Origin: Ficedula albicollis
Lineage: Eukaryota > Chordata > Aves > Passeriformes > Muscicapidae
Assembly: GCF_000247815.1 (NCBI RefSeq)
Contig: NC_021677.1
Coordinates: forward strand, 59,955,762 to 60,019,761
DNA length: 64,000 nucleotides
Direction: 5' to 3'
Shown here: positions 54,481 through 64,000 of the stretch, piece after piece
Layout: each line of letters starts with the position of its first letter
Position numbering within the stretch: position 1 is the first letter of the stretch
Notes under the pieces: generated by a model
Told to the model about the DNA's origin: nothing
What the model saw: only the letters and a program-made list of their open reading frames with translations
Databases searched by the model: none
Position numbers and translations under genes: made by a program

Positions 54481-55901
54481 TAAACTTGAGGAGGCATCAC
54501 CTACAGTGACCAATGTCACCCAGACCACACAGCTCAGCCTAGGAAGGCTCCCCTACCAAATATTGTTACCAGATTTTTTTTTAAATATTCTTTAAAAGCT
54601 GGATTTTCAGAATTGTACTCAAATTAGCCAGTGACTGTCAACAGATGAATTTCCATCTCCAGAATGTTGCTTCTCTCCTCAATTTCTAACAAAAGCATTG
54701 AGAGCTCCTTGCAAAAAATTGATATTTCAAATTAAATCCCCAATGAAAATTCTCAAGAGAATTCAGTTCCTCAGACAGTTTAATTCAATTTGTTATCCTT
54801 AGAAAGAAAGCATACAACCTGTTATTTTAGGGACTAGGACATAGGCTTTGCTGAGCTGCACAAACATATTATGAACACAATAAAGCCAGATAATTCTTTG
54901 CATACAATTTAAAAAAATAAAATTTCACTAAGCCTTCAATAAACTAATTAATCACTGAGGAAGAGTCCTACTCTGAAACACAGAAACTTCTCCAACTGAA
55001 TTTGGACTTTGCAGTTGAGCCACCTTACCTGAAGACATTTGTGGTTTGCTGGAGAAACTTCTCCTTCTGGATTAATACTACTTTTTAAAAATAACCCTGG
55101 CCCTTTGTAGCTGGAATTGCTCAAGTGTCAGATTTAATGAGGATATATCAGTTTGGCTAATGAAAGCCAGTAGCTGTCCCTAAAAGCAAGCTTTGCCTGC
55201 AGAAGGTTTGCAGCTTCCTACAAGTGAATTTATCTCTAGTGAGGAATGCTGTGGAATGAGTGTGATGTTGTTGCCTGCTTTGGGATTCTCCAGGGGACAG
55301 AAAATCCTGTTTCACTTCCCAGCTTCAGCTTCTCTCCTGGGAAAAATGGATGTTTTTACTACAGGATCAGTGGTGTGGCATCAGTTGTGTCAGTCCCTTT
55401 TCCTTCTTTCATTTCACTGCTGCTGGATAAGAAGGTGGAGGTCAATTCTGACACATTCCTGCAGGGATTACAGGTGGTGGAATCTACTTGGTGTCGATTA
55501 TTTTGCTGTTAATTTCTGACAAGTTCAAAACAAGTCCATTTTGTTGCTAATAAGTACTGGTTTGGCCTCTAACCCTTCCATCTTGTTCTTTACATTGCTG
55601 GCTGTTCATTCACAAATTTCAGACATGAGTTCCTATAATCCTCCTTCTGAACTCATTTTCTCAGGGTACCAGGCAGTCAGTGAGAATTGCTGTCCTTTTG
55701 TGTACATGATGTTCATCTTGTTCTCTTCTGAGTTTTGAACCTCGTGGACCATCCAGAAGGTTAGAGAGATCCAAGCTCTTGCAATCTCATTTGAATTAAA
55801 ACTGAAAGGTAGTCTTTGCTAGTCCTGGGCATGCAGCAGGCAGGGTAAGGAAATAATTCCTCAGGAACTCTGGGAAAGTATGTAGTATGAGCTCAAGCCT
55901 T
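54481..55901 (+). other. Intron 1, non-coding
   Basis: AT-rich, nothing recognised. Confidence 0.4.
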
Positions 55902-56060
55902 AAGAAGAAGAAGAAGAAGAAAAAGAAGAAGAAGAAGAAGAAGAAGAAGAAGAAGAAGAAGAAGAAGAAGAAGAAGAAGAAGAAGAAGAAGAAGAAGAAG
56001 AAGAAGAAGAAGAAGAAGAAGAAGAAGAAGAAGAAGAAGAAGAAGAAAAACAAGAAGAAG
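55902..56060 (+). repeat. (GAA)n microsatellite, about 48 units
   Basis: An almost pure AAG/GAA trinucleotide run of 144 bp (55902-56045) with one interruption (aaaaag near 55919), followed by a shorter imperfect part. It is a polypurine mirror repeat, and GAA lies on the same strand as the exon at 9250. Poly-Lys and poly-Phe frames across it are not genes. Confidence 0.97.
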
Positions 56061-56157
56061 CAGCCAATGGTCCTTATCCACTGCTGAAATTCTGAAGTCT
56101 GAGAAACAAGAAGAAGCAGCCGATGGTCCTTATCCACTGCTGAAATTCTGAAGTCTG
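56046..56157. repeat. Tandem duplication, 56-bp period, at the edge of the GAA tract
   Basis: caagaagaagcagccaatgg and the following bases to gaagtctgag occur at 56046-56101 and 56102-56157 with one substitution (ccaatgg versus ccgatgg). Each unit carries a few GAA triplets, so slippage or a repeat-induced assembly join are both plausible. Confidence 0.92.
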
Positions 56158-58785
56158 AGTTTGCATTGTCTTGGATACCAAAGCTAAGTCATTGCAGGAG
56201 ACAGTACTGAGGAAACCAGGATTTCTAATGGAAACATCTCTGGTTTTCCCAAATTGTTTGTTTTATTCTGTAACAGTTATTTCCTGTGCTTTAGCTTGTC
56301 GTGGGTTGTATGCATGTGTACTGAGGAAATAAGGAAAATCACGTGGGTCATATCCTGCTTTCCTCCCCCTCTGTAAACCCATAAAATGAATATGTAGACC
56401 AAGCATTCTTTTGATTTTTTGCTTTACCTCTTCAGCTGTGTTTTATACTTTCAAGGTTACATGTGGTCTTCTGGATCAAGTAGCTTTTCAAGGGCTGTTG
56501 TTGAGCTGGAGAAGAGCTCAGCCTGGAGCTGCTGAGGGCTGGACCTCAGGAGTTTTATATTGCAGAGCCTGGGATGGCTGAGGGTCCAGGCACTCAAAAT
56601 AGGTCTCCTCCCAGCTGGGAACCAGGAGGTGGAACTTCTGTCATGACTGGATAGTAGAGAGTATCTGTATCGTGTGAACATCACTCAGCGCCTCAGAAAT
56701 GGGTTTTGGTGACTCAGAGGAAACAGCAGCACCACAGTTCTCAGATGTTCCCAGCAGGTACTTTGATTTATATAAAATTTATTTTGTTCTCAGGCAGGGA
56801 GCTTGCTGCCCTGCCAGCTGCAGCAGGGAGCAGCTCTGTGGGGGGAGTTCCACTCTGGACTCCCCACACAGGGTCTCCAAATGCTCATCTTCAGCACAGA
56901 ATCCAAACTGCTTTGTTGAGCCTTTGGGCTCAATGTGATTGCTACATGTGGTTCACAAAACTTGCTCCACCTGACCAAAGCAGGGTTAAAGTGCGGAGAA
57001 TCTAATCTGGAAGAAAATTGCAGTGTGGGTTTGTGAGGGCGTGGGTGACCGTGGCAAATCCAAAGCCCTGCAGGGTTGAGCTTGCTGTCTGTCAGTGTTC
57101 CTGAGAAGGTGAGCACACAGGTGTGTGAGCACAGGTTCAGCACATGTGCTTAGATTTATCTGCATTTAAACAGTGTCTGCTGAGGTCTGAAGTGCTTTGC
57201 ATGTCACCTCAGCAATGCAGGACCTGCTGCCTTCTTGCTGCAGGAATGTGCTCCAGTTTCATGCCCAGTGTATGAGCTGTGGCAGTTCTAAAAGAGTAAT
57301 GCAACTCCCTTGATGCTAAACACTTGTGGTTTGTGCAGAGAGACTGGATACAGTGAAAATAATGTGTATTTAGAGTGGTTTGACCTTATACAGCCTTCCT
57401 TCTAGGAAGTCCAGCTGCAAATGCTCAAATGCTTCCTACTGGTGCTTGCCAGACAAGTATTTTTTGAGTGTAGCAGTGAGCAGTGACTTACTCCTGACTC
57501 CCCAAATAAAACTGGTAGGGGTCAGTAAAAAAGACCACTGAAAATGAATATAGGCTTTACTGAAACCCTAGAAATACCCTGCTCATGTGGGCTAAAAGAA
57601 CATGAGGCTACAAAGATATGGGGTGTAACCACAGCCCTCCAGCATCCTCCTGCTCCTGGGACATGGCTGCACTGCTCCAAGCCAGCTCCTACAAGATACC
57701 TCTACTGATCACAGGCTGTTCAGCAGGGCAGAGCCTCAGCTTAATCAAATAATCTTTGTTATATCTTGTATGATTGTCTATATCTGACTATTTATAGCCT
57801 GACACCATGCGTGCCAGACACGTGTCCCAGATTGTGTCTGAGAGTGTATTTGATAATGGATTTACAATTGCTGGAAAGAAGTGTGGTGATGGGCACGGAA
57901 TTTTGATGGCTCTCCCTCTGCTGAGCTGTGGTTCAGATCCCTGTTCCTTAAGGATGCTGTGGAAATTGCAGAGGTGCTGCAGCAGCAGTGAGAGCTGTGT
58001 CTGGGGGCTCCATGCATTTACTTCCAGGTGACCCTGGCTGTGTTAGTACCCTTTACTGGAAGTGAGGAATGGGCTAGCAGTCATTTGAAGAGATTTTTGG
58101 GGAGGGTTTTTGTAGAGAGACAAAGAATGTGGCTGGTAGATAAGGCTGTATAGGATGTGGGGATACCAGGTGGATCTGGATGTTGCAGTCACACAGACAT
58201 TCCTGCCTGGTGTGCAGTTCTTCATCACTTGAAATCATATCAGGGCTGTGTGTTCTCACTTTGGCAACACAAAACCAAAGCTGGACTAAAGCAGGTCCTG
58301 AATGAGATTCTGCTTTGTGTGAAAATCCACTCTGCAGAGGATTGTAAACACAGTTAAAAATCTCAAGTTTATTTCTGCCCTTTCAGCTGTGAGGTTTGGA
58401 GTGATGCCTCGTGACCCTCCTGCCTGCAGGCTCTGGGGCTTTTTGCTTAATGCAAACCTGGAAGAAATATTGGCAGTTCATAAACTGTCATCTTTTCTTG
58501 TCATCTCAATTGGGACAGCTCATCTTCACAACAGATGTGGACAACTGGTGAGACTGCAGGCAAGTGCTCCATGCAGGCAAAGCTCAGATGCTCACTGCAT
58601 CTGAGTTGAGAGAGGGAAGATGTACCTGTGGAGAAGGAATAAATGATACATGGATTAATTGTTACCCCACTGCTTTCTGCTATTCTCAGCCACAGCTGGA
58701 AAATTCAGCTGCAGCTCGTGTATGACTACTTGAGCTCCTTCAGCTTGAAATGACAGGGAAAGAGAAGTACAAGAGGAATCAGAGA
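56158..58785 (+). other. Intron 1, non-coding
   Basis: About 2.6 kb with nothing recognised. Confidence 0.4.
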
Positions 58786-58975
58786 ACCATAGAATCCCAG
58801 AATATCCTGGGCTGGAAGGGACCCACAAGGATCAGAGTCCAACTCCTCACCCTGCACAGACACCCCAGCAATCCCACCCTGTGCCTGAGAGCATTGTTCA
58901 AACACTGCTGGAGCTGTGGCAGCCTCAGAGCTGTGCCCATTCCCTGGAGAGCCTGGGCAGTGCCCAGCCCTCCTG
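58786..58975 (-). mobile_element. CR1 LINE 3' fragment
   Basis: accatagaatcccagaatat, then gctggaagggacccacaagg, cagagtccaactcctcaccc and ctgtgcctgagagcattgtt: reverse-complement CR1 of a third 3' UTR type. The inner end is diffuse. Confidence 0.88.
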
Positions 58976-60860
58976 ATCTTTCCTGGAGAGATGAACTGTG
59001 GCAGGAGTGGAAGCAGTGTTTCTGCACTTGTGTGGAAAAGGGATAAATCTGTAGAAGAACAAGACATCATCTGTTCTCTTGCTCTGAGAACAGCTTGTTT
59101 TACAGAGATGTGTCCCTTCACATGGTAGAGCTTTGTCAACAACAAACCAAAAAAAGAGAAGAAAAGTTAAAACTTACTGCATAACCTGCATTCCCACTGG
59201 TCCCAAATAAAATGAGATGTGAGCACCTCTCTGACTTTAAATAGCACATGGGTAATCATTCCTCAGAGTCTGGTGATAGCATCAGTTAAACTGATTAGAT
59301 TCAGGGAATTAAACAAAAGAACCAAATCTGTGCTGCTTTCATCTGCATTGGAGTGGCTGAGGAAGAAATCGATACTTGTTAGCTAAATAGGGACAATATT
59401 GTCAGTGCTGGAAGTTATTTTCCATTCTCTGTACTCTGTTTAGAGCTTAAGAATGATCTCGAGTCCATCCAGCCAAGCCTTTGCAGAGGAGACAAGGGTG
59501 ATTGGGGGGGTTAAGGCTGAAAATTGGTCCAGGGTTTGGTTTCAGTTCTCTGCTGTTCCACAAGCTCCTCATGTGACCTTGGGAATATTATTAAGCTTTC
59601 TGCAAATGTTGGGCACCATTTCTCCTCCCTGCTTTAGGTGGGGAGTGACTGTGGGCTGGCAGCTCTGCTGATGACCACCTTCAGCTAAGTCTGTCCTTTG
59701 GTTCCTGGTGGGCTTGGATCTTTCTCAGTTCTGTTTGGAGGATTCTGTTTCATCCTTCAGTGACTGAAGCTGCTCTATGAGCTTGCCACTGTTTATTCCC
59801 CCAGGTTAAGCTGGGAAAAGCCTTTTGTGACTCTCTGCTCATGGCCAAAGTGTCCCTGCTTGTCCCTTTCTGTAACTATTCCATATAAACTCAATTCTGC
59901 TGGCAGCCAGGAAAGGTCTCTGCTGTTTCTCCGTGCCACCTTAACTGGCTGAACACTTTTCACTGATTTATGATAGAGACACTTTCAAGGGTTTGTGGCT
60001 TTTCTTCCCAGGTCCTGCCTGTGCTGACAGTGAACTTATCTACATTTAACTTTGCCTTCTGGATTCTTGAAGACAAGCATAGATTTAAGCAGTCCAAAAT
60101 GAAAGATTAAGCCATGGTTTTAGCTAATCTTCATGCAGAGGAGGCTGCCTGCTCTTCCTATCTGGGGTTTGAGAAATTCTATTATGCTGCAGCATATCTC
60201 CAAGGAAGGATTTGAGTGATGATGTTAGCAGCCTATCTTACACTAATTTTTACACTTAATAGCACATGATAAGGCTGTTGTCTGCAGAGTAGCATTTTCT
60301 TCTTGAAAAACGACTCCTGTCATTTGATGTGCTGCAGCATGAAAACATTTTGCATTTTCCTCTCTGAGGATTTTTAACTATCCCGTGTCTGCTGCTTGGT
60401 GATTGTTCCCACTTTGAACCCAACATTCACCTGAGCCAGAGCTGTTGCTGAGAGGTTTACAGGAAATTCATGGTCACAGAATTCTCCATGGACTTCTTGC
60501 TGATAGAACTGTGAGGACTCTGATCACCTGTCAGTTTTTTAGGACATTCTTTTGTCAATTTGTCCTTTCTTACAAAGCATCCTGCCAAAAGAGTGCCCTT
60601 CAAAAACACTGAGCCCCTTATTTGGAAGTCTCTTGAGGGCTTAGAGCTCCTAAAAGCCTTCAAACTGTAGGATTTCTGTACCTGCAGAGTAATCTCATGC
60701 ATTTCCCAAAAGACAGTCACAGATAATCTCCTCTGAGACCTCATTAGAGAATGCAAAAATTTTCCTCTCTGGATTTGTGTCTTGGCCCTCCATCCTGGCA
60801 GCAAGTGGGTCCCTGTTCACTGGCATTCATCTTTCTGTCCTGCTCTTCTCTTGCAGTAGT
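58976..60860 (+). other. Intron 1, non-coding
   Basis: About 1.9 kb with nothing recognised. Confidence 0.4.
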
Positions 60861-61060
60861 AGAATCACAGAATTGTTTAGGTTGGAAAAGACTTCTAAAA
60901 TCGAGTCCAGCTAATCCCCAGCACTGCCAAAGCCACCAGTGACCCTTGTCCCCAAGTGCCACATCCATATGGCTTCTGTCACTTCCAGGCATGGTGGCTC
61001 CACCACTTCTCTGGGCAGCCTGTTCCAGTGCCTCACCACCCTTCTGGCATTTTCCCTCCT
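60861..61060 (-). mobile_element. CR1 LINE 3' fragment
   Basis: agaatcacagaattgtttag, then ggttggaaaagacttctaaa, gcactgccaaagccaccagt and gggcagcctgttccagtgcc: reverse-complement CR1, the same broad subfamily as 54092-54480. Confidence 0.93.
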
Positions 61061-61654
61061 TTCCAGTTTCCCTCTTTTATCATGTATTCTTTTCCCATGC
61101 CATTTCCCACTGTTTCTCACCTGCCTTTGAGTGACCTTTTGTGGTATCTCTGCTTTTTCCTCCTTTTAAACTGTGATATCTTCTCCCTTCCTCATCAAGT
61201 ACTTTGAGTCCTTTGTGCTGGCTTTTGCAGTAAGTCCCTGCTACATCCACAGTCACTGAGGCAGGCTTTGTAAAGCTGTCTTTTCCTTAAAGCTATTCCT
61301 GGCCCTGAAGTCTGCTACGTGGTACACTTAAAACTTTTAAAAATTATTGCAAGAAAGCTCAGAACCATCTGCTCTGTTTTTACAGACAGATTGTAGGCAG
61401 ACTGCTGTTTTGGCCAAAATGATGTGGTCATTAAATCACTGTGATGTTGCTCATCGGCAGGTTGAAGTTCTACCACTCCAGCCTAAAACCAAAGTCCTTT
61501 CAATTCTGCATGTGCAGGCAAACCATCACTTGGCATTAAATGGATTGATTAAATGTTCTGCTAAAGTGGACTCAGTGAAGCAAAGGCCACCCAAACTGGA
61601 TCACCTTCTCTGCTGGAACATCTTTTCCATGCCTGAGACTTAAGAAATTAGAGA
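61061..61654 (+). other. Intron 1, non-coding
   Basis: Nothing recognised. Confidence 0.4.
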
Positions 61655-62018
61655 GTTCTGGAGGAGAGAAGGGTTTGGGGTGACCTAAATGTGGCCTTGC
61701 AATACCTGAAGGGAGCTGGCAAGAAAGATGGAGACTTTTTACAAGGGAGGGATGGCACAAGGGGGAATGGTTTCAAACTGAGAGTAGTTTTAGATTAGAT
61801 ATTGGGATGAAATTCTTTCCTGTGAGGATGCAGAGGCCCTGGCACAGGATGCCCAGAGAAGCTGTGGCTGCCCCTGGATCCCTGTCAGTGTCCAAGGCCA
61901 GGCTGGATGGGGCTTGGAGCAACCTGGGACAGTGGGAAGTGTTCCTGCCCACGGCAGGGGGTTGGAACTGATGATCTTTGAGCTCTCTTACAAGCCAAAC
62001 CATTCTGTGATTCTGTAA
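61655..62018 (+). mobile_element. CR1 LINE 3' fragment
   Basis: ggaggagagaagggtttggg through cttgcaatacctgaagggag, tgcccagagaagctgtggct and ccaaggccaggctggatggg, ending ccattctgtgattctgtaat with two octamer-like units. It is one of the best-preserved 3' ends in the window. Confidence 0.94.
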
Positions 62019-62223
62019 TTTTTGTGATATGATAGTTTAGCTCAGTTTTGAGCATTCAAAACCATCTGAATTTTTCCAAATTTAAGCCTTCTAACAGATC
62101 TTCCATTTGCCTTCCACTGTTGCATTAATTTAGTGATAGCTAAACCAAAGTGGCATCAGGTACACGGTGGAGCCTGTGCAGGAAGTTTACTCTCTGCCTT
62201 TGAAAGTCTGTGATCCCTACTGA

Positions 62224-62347
62224 CACCATGGTGAGGCAAGAACTGGGCAGGTGTTTCCATGTTGGCCAGACAGGCTGGCAGCCAGCACCATGGTGAGGCA
62301 AGAACGGGGCAGGCGTTTCCATGTTGGCCAGACAGGCTGGCAGCCAG
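62224..62347. repeat. Tandem duplication, 62-bp period
   Basis: caccatggtgaggcaagaac and the following bases to ctggcagccag occur at 62224-62285 and 62286-62347 with two substitutions. Confidence 0.92.
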
Positions 62348-63138
62348 AGAGATGTTTGTGCTTGGGTGTCAGGAGGGCTGACAGCCTCCTCAGCAGCTTG
62401 AGCTGCTGCAGAGCTCCTGTTCAATTGTTTTTCCAGAAATTGCACCCTTGAATTGAAATCTCTTCAGGAGAGGGTGGCTGCAGGCACTGCTGCTCTGGGA
62501 ATGGGTTCTGCTCTGCTGAGCCAAGGTGGGCACTTACACCAGTGCCATGGAGAACTCCTTTAACCTGGTGATTGAAAACCTGGCCAGAAAAAATATGTTT
62601 TGTAGTCACAAGGCCCAAGCCTTTGCTTCTTTTAGCCTTGTCTTGAAGCCTTGACTGGTATCTTAACACTCCAACAGAACTGGTTTCTAGGAAGTGTGCT
62701 ATTGCCTTCCTCATTTTTTGCTGCTTTAGGTAAAACAGATGGATTTCAAGGTCTCTGTGTAAAGCATTTGCTCTAGATTCTCTCTTCATACAGACACTTC
62801 CACTTTGTCTCAGAGGAGGTAGATGAGTGATCAGAAGACCTCAGACAGTTGCCAGAGGCCCTGCAGAACCCCCTTGGCCCTTACCTCCTGCTCAGAGCAG
62901 TGTTGGGGTCTCAGAGGTGCACACCTGATGGGTTAGGGCAGGGTACATACCCAGGGCACATATCAAACATATCAGCTGTTTCCCAGCTGAGATGGGCTTT
63001 ATGAGTTGCTCTTTCGCTGAAGATGGGCACATTCATCTATTGTTTAAGGGCAGATTTTCAAACAGACTTGATTGTCATGCTGGCATCTGAGTGAAAGGTG
63101 TGTGTTTGAAACTGAAGGTCTTTGGAGAAGGTCTTGCT
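62348..63138 (+). other. Intron 1, non-coding
   Basis: Nothing recognised. Confidence 0.4.
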
Positions 63139-63486
63139 CTAATATTTATGGCTGTATCCAGACATCCAGACAATGTAGTCTGCATTGGTGTGATAGTTTT
63201 TCTTATTGACTGAATAGGTCTTGTGGTCTTTTAGCAATTTAGGTGGAGCTTGGGCCACATTTGCTTTACTTGTGCTGTTCAGTGAAGGGTTAGAAACACC
63301 CAGGTGCATCTTTGCTGGGGCAGCTGAGGAGCTTCTGGTCCCAGTGGATTTTCCTGCAATCCTTGTCACAACTGGAATGGAGAAGCTGGTCAGGAAAGTC
63401 CTTTGCTTTGCCAGGTCAGTTATAGCTCTGAGCATCATCAGCTGCCCAGAGCTCCCAAGAGTATTCCCCAGAAAGTGCTGGAGCAC
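63139..63486 (-). pseudogene. Possible gene remnant or unrecognised exon (minus strand)
   Basis: A 115-codon minus-strand frame whose translation looks more protein-like than its surroundings. It contains LAKQRTFLTSFSIPVVTRIA, then Ser/Ala/Thr-rich sequence, then a Lys/Tyr/Asn-rich end (YSVNKKNYHTNADYIVWM) and a stop. Another minus-strand frame just upstream (63603-63794) also has ordinary composition, and stops separate the two. This could be a decayed retrocopy of a basic, Ser-rich protein, an exon of an antisense gene, or chance. I could not identify a family, and no poly-A tail or clear splice pair fixes its limits. Confidence 0.2.
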
Positions 63487-64000
63487 TGGGAGTCCCTGGA
63501 ATCTCCTGCTGTTTACTAATGCTCAGGGAGGCCAGCATCCTGCCTTCTGCTTCCACAGTTTGCTTCTGCCACGTGTAGGGAATTAGACTCCAGGCTGCCT
63601 TTTCAGGTGGATTTGTCCAAGTGTGTTGTGTTTTTCCCTTTCCAGATGGAACTATTCTTTCTCTCTGAAAATGGAGTTTTCCACACTATTACAGGTAGGT
63701 TAAAGGCTGGAAGAGGTGAAACACTCTGGGCTGCTTGGGTGGGACCTGCAGGATGTCTCTGTTGGGCTGGTGGGTGCTCCCTGAAGAACCACACCAGGTC
63801 ACATCAATTAGAGCAGCCATTTAACTTCTGCTAATTGCTCTGGCTTAGGTCAGGCTGAGATCAGCTATGACTAGAGAGCTGTGGAGCTGAGAACAGCTCT
63901 GATTTATGTTAAGAAGATTCTTCTGGAAGAAAAAATTGAATTTATATTTTTAATGGATTTCTGAGACAGAACCATCTATGTGAGGGCTCATTTCCCAACA
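63487..64000 (+). other. Right edge of window, non-coding as far as seen
   Basis: It contains a tempting acceptor-exon-donor pattern at 63646-63694 that fails on phase (see rejected items). No other signal. Confidence 0.4.

Noticed and set aside
55887..56137. Poly-Lys and poly-Phe frames
   Set aside because: They are translations of the GAA microsatellite.
63646..63694. Apparent exon with acceptor tttttccctttccag, coding MELFFLSENGVFHTIT, and donor gtaggt
   Set aside because: Exon 1 ends in phase 1. Joined in that phase, this segment reads into an early TGA stop, and its 49-base length also breaks frame. Good splice-site strings occur by chance in 54 kb.

Overview
This window looks like a piece of a draft bird genome. 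The evidence is at least eleven 3' fragments of CR1-type LINE retrotransposons, the dominant avian interspersed repeat. They are recognisable by their reverse-transcriptase tail and by the ATTCTGTG-like octamers at their 3' ends. I see no bacterial or viral gene organisation. Almost every open reading frame in the window is a chance frame in non-coding DNA or a translation of a low-complexity tract.

Layout. Positions 1 to about 8,400 are upstream, apparently intergenic DNA with two CR1 fragments and several short tandem duplications. Positions about 8,400-9,800 form a GC- and CpG-rich promoter island interrupted by an assembly gap (8701-8884) and two long G runs. Inside it, at 9250-9352 on the + strand, is the one coding exon I can support. 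It is a first coding exon that starts MDGKAAPNGV, ends in a Tyr/Gly-rich stretch and is followed by a consensus splice donor (AAA|GTAAGG). I could not name the gene. From 9353 to the end I find no convincing continuation, so the rest of the window is most simply its long first intron, littered with CR1 fragments, a 144-bp (GAA)n tract and low-complexity DNA. A minus-strand open frame near the right end (63139-63486) has a protein-like composition and is listed only as a possible gene remnant.

The strongest signal in the window is structural. There are 18 direct duplications, from about 30 bp to about 1.2 kb, most of them immediately adjacent and nearly identical. Several have the form X - gap or poly-G - X, with perfect G runs of 18, 96 (beside an N gap), 810 and 2,944 bases. 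The pattern is best explained by unmerged overlapping contig ends, or two haplotypes placed in series, joined through dark-cycle poly-G or homopolymer tips. True tandem duplication remains possible for the shorter ones. I found no evidence for a new biological system. The useful results are the unidentified first exon, the GAA tract, and a set of testable misassembly junctions, one of which distorts a promoter and one a CR1 element.
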